The position numbers and the translations under genes were made by a program. Source: an uncultured Acidobacteriota bacterium (GTDB lineage Bacteria; Acidobacteriota; Blastocatellia; Pyrinomonadales; Pyrinomonadaceae). Taken from it: a DNA stretch of 7,765 nt. Of the stretch, positions 1 through 6,656 are shown piece by piece. Every line of letters begins with the position of its first letter. Position 1 is the stretch's first letter. Below the pieces are notes generated by a model that was not told the origin of the DNA, searched no databases, and was given only the letters and a program-made list of their open reading frames with translations. The stretch is from positions 1 to 7,765 of the forward strand of contig CAMLKY010000078.1 of the NCBI GenBank assembly GCA_946480545.1. The letters run 5' to 3'.

Positions 1-1634
1 GCTCGATAACGTGTCGAAATCTGAAGACGTTGTCCTTGCCGTAAAAGTTCTTCGCGAACGCTACGGGCCGGATGTCGAACTGGAACTCGCCGTACTTCCG
101 CGTCACGTTGTCCCCGACGACACGCCGCATGTCATTGAATGATGTCGAATAATATGTGACGCGCCCGCCGGCGGTGGCGGTGAAATTTACGTACTTGGTG
201 CTGATCGGCAGCGTGAACTGCGGAAATACATCGAAGCGTTGCCCGATGTTCGGCATGACCGTCGGGTCGCCACCCGTCGCGTCCTGATAAGCGCTCAGGT
301 CGTCAACATCCTCGCGCCTCAATACGCCTTCGGCGCTCGCTTGAAAGGAAAAGTAAAGCGGTTTCAGAAACGAGAGCATCGACGGACGTTTTTCAAAATG
401 GACGCTTGGGAGGTTACGTGTTTTCACACGAACGTTCGGGATCGATATGACCTGCGAACGTGCGAGCAGATTCAGCTCGTAGTTGTCCCAACTCTTGTTT
501 ACGAACGCCTGCGAGACCTCTATCGGCGAGATGATCTGCTGGATGCCATCCGAGAAAACCTGACGGAAAGCGAGATTCGATGTCAGACGAACGTCCGCCG
601 CCGCGGTGAATCCGTTTTGAAAATAATGAACACCTTCGGCATAGACGATCGAGCCGCCCTGGTCGGGAGTCTCGGGGCTATCGCTCGCCCCGAAGATGCG
701 GTCCTTTACGGCATAGAAGCCGAAGTTGAAGAACGACCGAGAATTCGCACGCGTCCGAAAATCCGCACCGTACCCGATTCCCCTCTGTGTGAAAAGATCG
801 CCGCGGATAGTGACGTCGGCCGATCGCCCCAGCGTTTGAAAGTACGCACCGGACAAACGGAATCCCTTGTTGCCTGAGAATCCGAACGTTGGAGTCAGGA
901 ATCCCGACTGCCTATCGCGCTCCTTGATAGGGATAGTTGCATACGGCAACGGGACGAGCGGCACATCCTTGACGCGGAACTTAGCGTTCTTGAGCTTGAC
1001 CTTGTTATTGATCTTGATCCGCGCCTCGTCGGCCGTGAACGACCATTTCGGCACCGCCTCTTCGCAAGCGGTGAACTTCCCTTTCGTGACTACGACTTCA
1101 TCCAGAGCTACACGTTCAACTTTCTCCGCCGTAAAGTAGATAACAGTCCCGTCGTTTGTCTGATTCGTGAAGCCCGTCGAATCCTCGAACGTTCCAAGCT
1201 TCGTCTTCAGGTTCCAGACAGCGCGTGCGCCGGTAATTCGCTGGTCGTCGCCCTGGTCGAAGACGACACTGCCTTCGGCGACCATCCGGTTGTCCGCCTC
1301 GTAAAGAGTGATCTTGTCGGCCTGCATCCGGTAGATCCCGTAACGGACATCGACATTGCCGGTGTAGATCAGGATCCTTTTTCCCTCTTCGCCCTCGACC
1401 GTCTGCTTTTCCGAATACACCACTATGTCCCCATCGACAGCTTCGGGGTCCAAAGGCGAACCGGGCTTTTTCGGCGGCGTGATGCTCTGCTGTGGCGAGA
1501 CCGGATTGATGTTCGGTGTATCGGTGATCGGGTTTGCGACCTGTCGATCGACGGGATTCGTCTGCTGGGCGCGTGCGGCTACGCAGGACAGACCGAGAAC
1601 TATTGTGAGAATGATTAGGCCGTAAAACCGCATG
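1..1634 (-). CDS. lptD: LPS-assembly protein LptD (OstA/Imp family), 3' end outside window
   Basis: LptD is the outer-membrane beta-barrel that, with lipoprotein LptE, places lipopolysaccharide in the outer leaflet. Reading the minus strand from ATG at 1634 gives 544 open codons that run off the window. Residues 1-22 form a signal peptide (hydrophobic core, then A-R-A before QQ, a signal peptidase I site). A Pro/Gln/Asn-rich linker follows (about 23-65), then an LptA/OstA-like jelly-roll domain (about 66-190) containing GDIVVYSEKQTV, YTGNVDVRYG and MVAEGSVVF. The family motif with Cys190 and a following P-x-W (TACEEAVPKWSF) is present, then PYATIPIKERDRQSGFLTPT (about 230-249), which opens the barrel domain of alternating strands. 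Family members are usually 750-900 residues, so roughly a third is missing, including the C-terminal barrel strands. The gene is divergent from the response regulator at 1722. No strong Shine-Dalgarno precedes the ATG. Identification is by motif recognition, not alignment. Confidence 0.9.
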
Positions 1635-1661
1635 GATTTGAGCTAGGAGAGAATCATTTCG

Positions 1662-1670
1662 ATGCTAACA
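1662..1670 (-). promoter_or_regulatory. Possible extended -10 promoter for lptD
   Basis: On the minus strand the sequence reads TG-T-TAGCAT, a TGn-extended -10 box with TAGCAT at 1667-1662. I see no good -35 at 16-18 bp. Start of transcription would fall near 1655, giving a leader of about 20 nt to the lptD ATG at 1634. This is pattern matching in an 87-bp divergent region and is weak. Confidence 0.3.
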
Positions 1671-1695
1671 CGAAAGCGAATAAAGGATAAAACCT

Positions 1696-1706
1696 TATGC
1701 TAGACT
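1696..1706 (+). promoter_or_regulatory. Extended -10 promoter of the response-regulator gene
   Basis: TATG-C-TAGACT matches the extended -10 pattern TRTGn followed by a -10 hexamer (TAGACT, 1701-1706, 4 of 6 to TATAAT). No convincing -35 is present, as is common for extended -10 promoters. The expected start of transcription is near 1713, only about 9 nt before the ATG at 1722, and no Shine-Dalgarno fits in that space. Confidence 0.45.
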
Positions 1707-1721
1707 GAACTCGACTTACCT

Positions 1722-3077
1722 ATGAGGCAGCACAAAATCCTGGTTGTTGAAGACGAAGAGATAATGCGCACCATCCTCCGCAAGCTGCTGGAGGGTGCCG
1801 GCTACGAGGTGGTCAGTGCGGACAGCGCCGAGTCCGCGCTCGCGGCTTTTGGCGATCACGACATATCCGCGACGATCAGCGATATCAAAATGTCGGGCAT
1901 GGATGGGATCGAATTACTGGACCGGATCAAGAGCATCGACGCGGACGCGCTCGTCGTTATCATAACTGCGTACTCGTCAGTGGATTCGGCCGTTGCCGCC
2001 CTACGGAAGGGCGCATACGACTACGTCACCAAGCCGTTTGTAAATGAAGATCTGCTGCAGACGATTCGAAACGCCATCCAGCACCGCGAGCTGTTTCGCG
2101 AGAACCGCGCGCTCCGGCGCGAGTTGAACAAGCAATATGCATTCGCCGACATTGTCGGAAACAGTGAAAGTCTGCAGCGGATCTTCACACTGATCCAGAA
2201 GGTTGCCAATACCAATGCGAACGTTCTGATCCAGGGCGAGAGCGGTACGGGGAAGGAGCTGGTCGCACGCGCGATCCATCTGAACAGCAGTCGAAGCTCG
2301 TCGTCCTTTCTCGCGGTGAATTGCGGAGCTCTTCCGGAATCGATCCTAGAGAGCGAGCTTTTCGGACATACGAAGGGCTCGTTTACGGGAGCCGTTTCGG
2401 ATAAGCCGGGACTTTTCCGATCCGCGTCCGGCGGCACGCTGTTTCTCGATGAGGTAGGAGAAATGCCAACCTCGCTTCAGGTGAAACTGCTGCGTGCGTT
2501 GCAGGAGCACGAGGTAACACCCGTCGGCTCGGCGAAGGCGGTTAAGTTCGACGCCCGGATCATCGCCGCTACAAACAAGAATCTCGAGGAAGAAGTGGCC
2601 GCCGGCCGATTTCGTGAAGACCTGTTCTATCGTCTGAACGTGATCGAGCTTCCCGTGCCGCCGCTTAGAGACCGCCGCGAAGACATCCCCCTGCTCGTAA
2701 AGCACTTCGTAGCAAAGGCGGCGCGAAATCAAAATTCCGACGAAAAACCCGTGAGCCGCGATGCGCTGTCAGCGCTGGCGAACTACGATTGGCCTGGTAA
2801 TGTTCGGGAGCTGGAGAACGCGGTCGAGCGAGCATTCATCCTCAGCGGTTCGGAGATCGATGCGGCGAGCCTGCCGGCTAAGATCCGCGAGGCGTCGTCG
2901 CATCAATACCCCATACGCGATCTGGATGGCTTTCGTCCAACGCTGGAAGAAGTCGAGCGTAGATATCTGATAGAAGTGCTAAACAGCGTCGGCGAGGACA
3001 AGGCCAAGGCTGCGAACATTCTCGGCATCGACCTCTCGACACTGTATCGGAAGTTGAAACGCTACGAGGAGATCTGA
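1722..3077 (+). CDS. NtrC-family sigma-54-dependent response regulator
   Basis: A 451-residue cytoplasmic activator that, once phosphorylated, would use ATP hydrolysis to open sigma-54 RNA polymerase promoters. The receiver domain (about 4-118) has acidic pocket E10/D11, phospho-acceptor D54, T82 and K104-P105. The AAA+ domain (about 143-375) has Walker A GESGTGKE (172-179), the sigma-54 contact loop as GSFTGA (219-224; the usual form is GAFTGA), Walker B FLDE (241-244), ATN sensor I (283-285), the arginine-finger stretch GRFREDLFYRLNV (around 298) and sensor II WPGNVRELEN. A Fis-type helix-turn-helix ends the protein (about 423-448). Length and domain order are normal for the NtrC/AtoC/ZraR group. 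No histidine kinase is adjacent, so the partner and target genes cannot be named. No -24/-12 promoter was found in the window's intergenic regions. The last 16 bp overlap the end of the convergent lipoprotein gene. Confidence 0.95.
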   Translation: MRQHKILVVEDEEIMRTILRKLLEGAGYEVVSADSAESALAAFGDHDISATISDIKMSGMDGIELLDRIKSIDADALVVIITAYSSVDSAVAALRKGAYDYVTKPFVNEDLLQTIRNAIQHRELFRENRALRRELNKQYAFADIVGNSESLQRIFTLIQKVANTNANVLIQGESGTGKELVARAIHLNSSRSSSSFLAVNCGALPESILESELFGHTKGSFTGAVSDKPGLFRSASGGTLFLDEVGEMPTSLQVKLLRALQEHEVTPVGSAKAVKFDARIIAATNKNLEEEVAAGRFREDLFYRLNVIELPVPPLRDRREDIPLLVKHFVAKAARNQNSDEKPVSRDALSALANYDWPGNVRELENAVERAFILSGSEIDAASLPAKIREASSHQYPIRDLDGFRPTLEEVERRYLIEVLNSVGEDKAKAANILGIDLSTLYRKLKRYEEI

Positions 3078-3550
3078 AGAATAAAGTAGTCGGTGTTCTC
3101 GATCCGTGTGATCTTTCCCTTCGTGTAAGGCGGATTAAGAAACGGTGCCGCCGGATAAGATTGGCCTTTGATCGTCGCCTCGCCGGACATCTCGCTCTGT
3201 GCGAGCAATTCGCTTGGGTACCAGCTTTCAACCGTGAGCGTCTCAGGGGTCGGCTGCCCGTTCTTGGCAACTTCGGAAGCGACCTTTTCGGCATCCTCAT
3301 CCGAGAACCTAACGACGGCCGTAACACCCTTTCCCTCGATCTCTTTCCACGCGACCTCCTGGGGCGGTACCGGAAGACGGACGAGATCGGCGAATTCTTC
3401 GACGTTGTCCTTCGGAGCACTGTTCGAAGAATTGGCAACGTTGGCCTGTGCGGATGTTTGATTCGAATTCCCGGCTGGTGAGGAACAGCCGGCAAGGAGG
3501 AACGCGAGTGCAAAGAGGATTACGCCGGCGACGGGCCTTGCAAAAAGCAT
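3062..3550 (-). CDS. Small lipoprotein of unknown function
   Basis: A 162-residue protein whose N-terminus is a clear lipoprotein signal: a positive residue (R5), a hydrophobic stretch (7-19) and lipobox L19-A20-G21-C22. Cys22 should be lipidated and the protein anchored to the inner or outer membrane. Residue 23 is S, not D, so the usual inner-membrane retention signal is absent. Residues 23-48 are a Ser/Asn/Ala/Gln-rich flexible linker. The rest (about 49-162) is a compact soluble domain with no motif I recognise; it is acidic in its first half and contains VTAVVRFSDEDAEKVASEV and an ESWYPSELLAQ segment. The ATG at 3550 is favoured because a good promoter ends exactly before it and the signal peptide begins there. 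It is convergent with the response regulator (16-bp overlap) and divergent from the glycosyltransferase. Function is not assigned. Confidence 0.85.
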   Translation of the reverse strand: MLFARPVAGVILFALAFLLAGCSSPAGNSNQTSAQANVANSSNSAPKDNVEEFADLVRLPVPPQEVAWKEIEGKGVTAVVRFSDEDAEKVASEVAKNGQPTPETLTVESWYPSELLAQSEMSGEATIKGQSYPAAPFLNPPYTKGKITRIENTDYFILQISS

Positions 3551-3556
3551 TTGCTA

Positions 3557-3585
3557 ATTGTAAGAACAAAGGTCACCGATTGCAA
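3557..3585 (-). promoter_or_regulatory. Promoter of the lipoprotein gene, probably leaderless
   Basis: On the minus strand TTGCAA (3585-3580) and TACAAT (3562-3557) are separated by exactly 17 bp, with 4 of 6 and 5 of 6 matches to the sigma-70 consensus. The -10 box is followed by six bases and then the ATG at 3550, so the predicted +1 is the A of the start codon. The -35 lies inside the palindrome GATTGCAATC (3578-3587). Confidence 0.55.
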
Positions 3586-3673
3586 TCAATTCGAGAAGCG
3601 GCAAAGAGCGGCGCTTTCCTCTTCGCCAAGGACGTTGTCGGAGAGAACCATATGGATATGTTTTCCCGCAAAA

Positions 3674-3687
3674 CCGCGAAGCCGCGG
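3674..3687. repeat. Small GC-rich inverted repeat in the divergent intergenic region
   Basis: CCGCG (3674-3678) and CGCGG (3683-3687) can pair around the 4-base loop AAGC. It sits about 30 bp before the likely -10 of the glycosyltransferase gene. It could be an operator half-pair or the decayed copy of a short dispersed repeat; nothing in the window decides. Confidence 0.25.
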
Positions 3688-3713
3688 AGTTCTCAGAGCC
3701 CTTTTTCCTTCTT

Positions 3714-3719
3714 TATGAT
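3714..3719 (+). promoter_or_regulatory. Possible -10 box of the glycosyltransferase gene
   Basis: TATGAT matches the -10 consensus at 5 of 6 positions. No good -35 is visible 16-18 bp upstream. The predicted start of transcription near 3726 lies downstream of the TTG at 3720 and about 6 nt before the ATG at 3732, which supports ATG as the real start. Confidence 0.35.
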
Positions 3720-3731
3720 TTGCTTCGCGAA

Positions 3732-4814
3732 ATGAGAGTCCTTCAGATATGTTCTTCCCGCTCGATCGGCGGGGGCGAGCGACATGTGATCGATCTGTCG
3801 AACGAGCTGGCGCGTCGCGGTCATCAGGTGTTCGCGGCTCTCGCACCCGACTCTCCCGTGCGGGTTCGGCTCACGCACCTTCCTCCTGAGAACATAGTCT
3901 CGCTACCGCTTAGAAACGCCATCGATGTGCGGAGCGCCGCCGGGATCGCGAAGTTCGCCGAACGAAGCAATGTTGACCTCATGAATGCGCATCTAGCACG
4001 AGATTATCCTCTTGTCGCAGCCGCTTCACGATTCACCGGCATACCGTATGTGATCACGCGTCATGTGCTGTTCCCGATGAGCCGGCTGCAAAAGGTCATG
4101 TTGCGTAACGCACGCTTCGTGATATCCCCGTCCAACGCCGTTGCCGAAAACCTTAGGCACGAGGGTATCTTTCCGTCGGATAAGATCGTCACCATACGGT
4201 ACGGTTTGGATGTCGAGAGTTATCAACAACGAACCAAGCTGCGCAGCGATGGATTCACGATCGGGTCGATCGGCAATCTCGATCCGGTAAAGGGTTTCGA
4301 CGTGCTCGTCCGGGCGGCGAAGAAAGTTGTCGAGGCAGTACCGCGTGCGAAGCTCGTTATCGTCGGCGAGGACCGATCGCGCGATGGGCGGAATGAAATG
4401 CTACTTCGCGAGCTGATCCGCAAACTCGATCTCGATCAAGCCGTCGAACTAAAAGGCTGGTCCGACAATGTCGGTGCTCAACTCGCCGAATTCGATGTTT
4501 TCGTCTCGAGCTCGCGAAGCGAGTCATTCGGCTTTGTGATCGCCGAAGCCATGCTGGCGGGCGTACCGGTCATTGCTACCGCCACCCAGGGGGCGATGGA
4601 GATCATTTCCGACGAGTCGCTGGGTTTGATAGTGCCGATCGATTCCGAAGTTGAGATCGCAAACGCGATCATTCGTCTCGCAAACAACCGCCCGCTACGC
4701 GAGACGCTCGCGGCAGCCGGCCCGGCTCATATCGCTGAGAATTTTTCTTCCCAGCGGATGGTCGATGAGACCGAATTGCTCTATCAAAAAGTGATCGACT
4801 CGGCTGGCGGTTAG
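3732..4814 (+). CDS. GT4-family (GT-B fold) glycosyltransferase
   Basis: A 360-residue retaining glycosyltransferase that would transfer a sugar from a nucleotide-sugar donor. It has no signal peptide or membrane segment, so it should act in the cytoplasm or at the inner membrane face. The N-terminal Rossmann domain starts MRVLQICSSRSIGGGERHV, with the Gly-rich donor/acceptor loop at about 12-15. The C-terminal domain starts near SIGNLDPVKGF, including K187 of the phosphate-binding region. The E-x7-E motif of GT4 enzymes is ESFGFVIAE (E264 and E272), followed by AMLAGVPVIAT. The frame can also start at TTG 3720 (four more residues), but ATG 3732 matches the family's typical MRVL start. Neither donor nor acceptor can be read from the sequence. 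Lipid, LPS or exopolysaccharide glycosylation are all possible. The gene stands alone, divergent from the lipoprotein and 84 bp before the mutase gene. Confidence 0.9.
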   Translation: MRVLQICSSRSIGGGERHVIDLSNELARRGHQVFAALAPDSPVRVRLTHLPPENIVSLPLRNAIDVRSAAGIAKFAERSNVDLMNAHLARDYPLVAAASRFTGIPYVITRHVLFPMSRLQKVMLRNARFVISPSNAVAENLRHEGIFPSDKIVTIRYGLDVESYQQRTKLRSDGFTIGSIGNLDPVKGFDVLVRAAKKVVEAVPRAKLVIVGEDRSRDGRNEMLLRELIRKLDLDQAVELKGWSDNVGAQLAEFDVFVSSSRSESFGFVIAEAMLAGVPVIATATQGAMEIISDESLGLIVPIDSEVEIANAIIRLANNRPLRETLAAAGPAHIAENFSSQRMVDETELLYQKVIDSAGG

Positions 4815-4848
4815 GCTTCAGTATCGAATGTCCGTTGACTCCCATCCG

Positions 4849-4878
4849 GTGAGATGGACCGTCCCACTATGCTAAAAT
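4849..4878 (+). promoter_or_regulatory. Extended -10 promoter of the acyl-CoA mutase gene, with an overlapping inverted repeat
   Basis: TATG-C-TAAAAT (4868-4878) is a near-perfect extended -10 (hexamer 5 of 6). GTGAGA (4849-4854) is a weak -35 at 18 bp. Predicted +1 is near 4885, about 14 nt before ATG 4899. An inverted repeat, CCATC (4842-4846) and GATGG (4853-4857), overlaps the -35 and could be an operator. A promoter here argues against the in-frame ATGs at 4854 and 4869 as starts, since both lie upstream of +1. Confidence 0.45.
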
Positions 4879-4898
4879 TTCGTCAGAGCAACCACATC

Positions 4899-6572
4899 AT
4901 GAAACCTGAGATCAAGGAAGCACAGACTGCCGCAGAGGCTGAAAAACAACGCTGGGAAGATGAAACATTGGCCAAAGTTCTGGCGAAGACACCCGAGCGG
5001 AAAGCAAGATTCGAGGGCGTTTCACTCGAACCTGTCGAGCGACTTTATACCGAATCCGACTCGGATGACATTGACGTCGGCTTTCCCGGCGAGTTCCCCT
5101 ACAAGCGCGGAATTCACCCGACCGGATATCGAGGCAAGCTCTGGACGATGCGCCAGTTCGCGGGCTTTTCTTCACCCGAGAAAACGAACGCGCGTTTCAA
5201 GTATCTAATGGCGCATGGGCAGACCGGACTCTCGGTCGCTTACGATCTGCCGGCGCTGATGGGATTGGATGCCGATTCTCCGCTGAGCGAGGGTGAGGTC
5301 GGAAAATGCGGCGTCGCGGTTTCGTCACTCGCGGACTTCGAAGTTCTGTTCGACGGGATTCCGCTCGACCAGGTGACGGTTTCGCAAACGATCAACGCTC
5401 CCGCCCCGATCTTCCTGGCCATGTACCTCGTCGTCGCGGAGAAGCAGAAAGCGGACTTCACCAGGATCTCGGGCACACTTCAGAACGACATCCTGAAAGA
5501 GTACATCGCACAGAAAGAGTGGATCTACCCGATCAAGCCGGCGATGAAGCTCGTCATCGACACCTTCGAGTTCTGCACGCGCCACGTCCCGAAGTACAAC
5601 CCGATTTCGGTGAGCGGCTACCACATCCGCGAGGCCGGCTCGACCGCGCTCCAGGAGCTTGCGTTCACTTTGCGAGACGGTGTTGAGTACGTCCAGTATG
5701 GTGTAGATCGCGGAATGGAGGTAGACGAATTTGTTCCACGGCTTTCATTCTTCTTCAACGCCCACAACGACTTCTTCGAAGAGATCGCCAAGTACCGTGC
5801 GGCGCGAGTGGTTTGGGCACGCACGATGAAAGAGCGTTTCAATGCAAAGAATCCGCGGACGATGCAGCTTCGCTTTCACACTCAGACCGCCGGAGTCTCG
5901 CTTACGGTCCAACAGCCGCTAAACAACATTGCCCGCGTCGCGATCCAGGCACTTGCCGGTGTCCTGGGCGGGACCCAATCGCTGCACACCGACTCGTATG
6001 ACGAGGCGCTCGCACTTCCGACCGACGAGGCCGCCCTTATAGCGCTGCGGACCCAGCAGATCATCGCGGAAGAAACCGGTGTTGTGAACACGGTCGATCC
6101 TCTGGGCGGGAGCTACTATGTGGAATCGCTCACCGAAAAGATGATATCGGGCTGCCTCGACTACTTCGACAAGATCGACGGTTTCGGCGGTATGGTCGAG
6201 GCGGTCGAAGCCGGATTCCCGCAGCGTGAGATCCAGGAGTCGGCGTATCTCTACCAGAAGGCCGTGGAGCGTGGCGAGCAGACGATCGTCGGTGTGAACA
6301 AATACGCGATGGATGACGAGATCCACAAGACCGACATCCTGCAGATCGACGAAACGGTCCGCGATCACCAGCTCGAAAGACTGGCGCAGGTGAAATCGAC
6401 ACGTGACAACGGCGCGGTTGCGAACTCCCTCGAACGCCTGCGCAAAGCGGCGGTGTCAAATGAAAATACGATGCCGGCGATCATCGATGCCGTGAAAGCG
6501 TACGCGACCGTCGAAGAGATATGTGTCGCACTTCGCGACATATACGGTATCTATGAAGAACCTGCGTTTTAG
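4899..6572 (+). CDS. icmA: Adenosylcobalamin-dependent acyl-CoA mutase large subunit, isobutyryl-CoA mutase type
   Basis: A 557-residue catalytic subunit of the methylmalonyl-CoA mutase superfamily, a TIM barrel for the CoA ester. It would interconvert isobutyryl-CoA and n-butyryl-CoA by a radical carbon-skeleton rearrangement. Family landmarks: [69 protein letters not shown] with catalytic-site H242, [38 protein letters not shown] and [10 protein letters not shown]. At the positions of Propionibacterium mutase Tyr89 and Arg207 (which bind the methylmalonyl carboxylate) it has Phe87 and Gln205, the pair known from isobutyryl-CoA mutase; the AQKEW context also fits IcmA. No B12-binding domain (DxHxxG) is present, so a separate small subunit must exist elsewhere. 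ATG 4899 is chosen over in-frame 4854 and 4869 because of the promoter and because homologues begin about 18 residues before the conserved RW. Automatic annotation would probably say methylmalonyl-CoA mutase. Confidence 0.85.
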   Translation: MKPEIKEAQTAAEAEKQRWEDETLAKVLAKTPERKARFEGVSLEPVERLYTESDSDDIDVGFPGEFPYKRGIHPTGYRGKLWTMRQFAGFSSPEKTNARFKYLMAHGQTGLSVAYDLPALMGLDADSPLSEGEVGKCGVAVSSLADFEVLFDGIPLDQVTVSQTINAPAPIFLAMYLVVAEKQKADFTRISGTLQNDILKEYIAQKEWIYPIKPAMKLVIDTFEFCTRHVPKYNPISVSGYHIREAGSTALQELAFTLRDGVEYVQYGVDRGMEVDEFVPRLSFFFNAHNDFFEEIAKYRAARVVWARTMKERFNAKNPRTMQLRFHTQTAGVSLTVQQPLNNIARVAIQALAGVLGGTQSLHTDSYDEALALPTDEAALIALRTQQIIAEETGVVNTVDPLGGSYYVESLTEKMISGCLDYFDKIDGFGGMVEAVEAGFPQREIQESAYLYQKAVERGEQTIVGVNKYAMDDEIHKTDILQIDETVRDHQLERLAQVKSTRDNGAVANSLERLRKAAVSNENTMPAIIDAVKAYATVEEICVALRDIYGIYEEPAF

Positions 6573-6580
6573 GTAAACAG

Positions 6581-6637
6581 TTAGCTGTTGGCTGCTGGCT
6601 GTTAGCTAATAGCCAGTAGCCAGCAGCCGATAGCTAG
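6581..6637 (+). repeat. Imperfect palindrome made of eight 7-bp units
   Basis: The stretch 6581-6636 divides cleanly into eight heptamers: TTAGCTG, TTGGCTG, CTGGCTG, TTAGCTA, then ATAGCCA, GTAGCCA, GCAGCCG, ATAGCTA. The first four follow YTRGCTR and the last four are its reverse complement. Bases 6581-6607 pair with 6637-6611 around a 3-base loop: 21 Watson-Crick pairs, five G-U pairs and one A-C mismatch, with an unbroken 11-bp core (6590-6600 with 6618-6628). It begins 8 bp after the mutase stop codon. No T-run follows the stem, so it is not a standard intrinsic terminator, though it could protect the 3' end of the mutase mRNA. It ends 19 bp before the four-helix-bundle gene. Confidence 0.85.
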
Positions 6638-6656
6638 AAGTTGACCCTCTCCCACT

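Noticed and set aside
239..877. Long plus-strand open frame of 212 codons
   Set aside because: It lies antisense to the lptD frame. Its translation is Arg-rich with no family motif, while the opposite strand encodes a clear LptD with a signal peptide and domain motifs.
2878..3513. Minus-strand open frame of 211 codons
   Set aside because: The product is extremely Arg/Pro/Ser-rich, and it overlaps both the regulator's C-terminal domain and the recognised lipoprotein in another frame.
3571..3586. Possible -24/-12 (sigma-54) promoter, GG...TTGCA
   Set aside because: GG and GC are separated by 9 bases rather than the required 10, and the TTGCAA is better explained as the -35 of the lipoprotein promoter.
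4854..4898. Upstream start (ATG 4854 or 4869) for the mutase gene
   Set aside because: The extra residues have no counterpart in family members as I know them, and both codons fall upstream of the predicted transcription start; possible only if the gene is read through from the glycosyltransferase.
6581..6640. Intrinsic terminator for the mutase gene
   Set aside because: The stem is long but is followed by AAGTTGACC with no T-run, so it does not fit a Rho-independent terminator.
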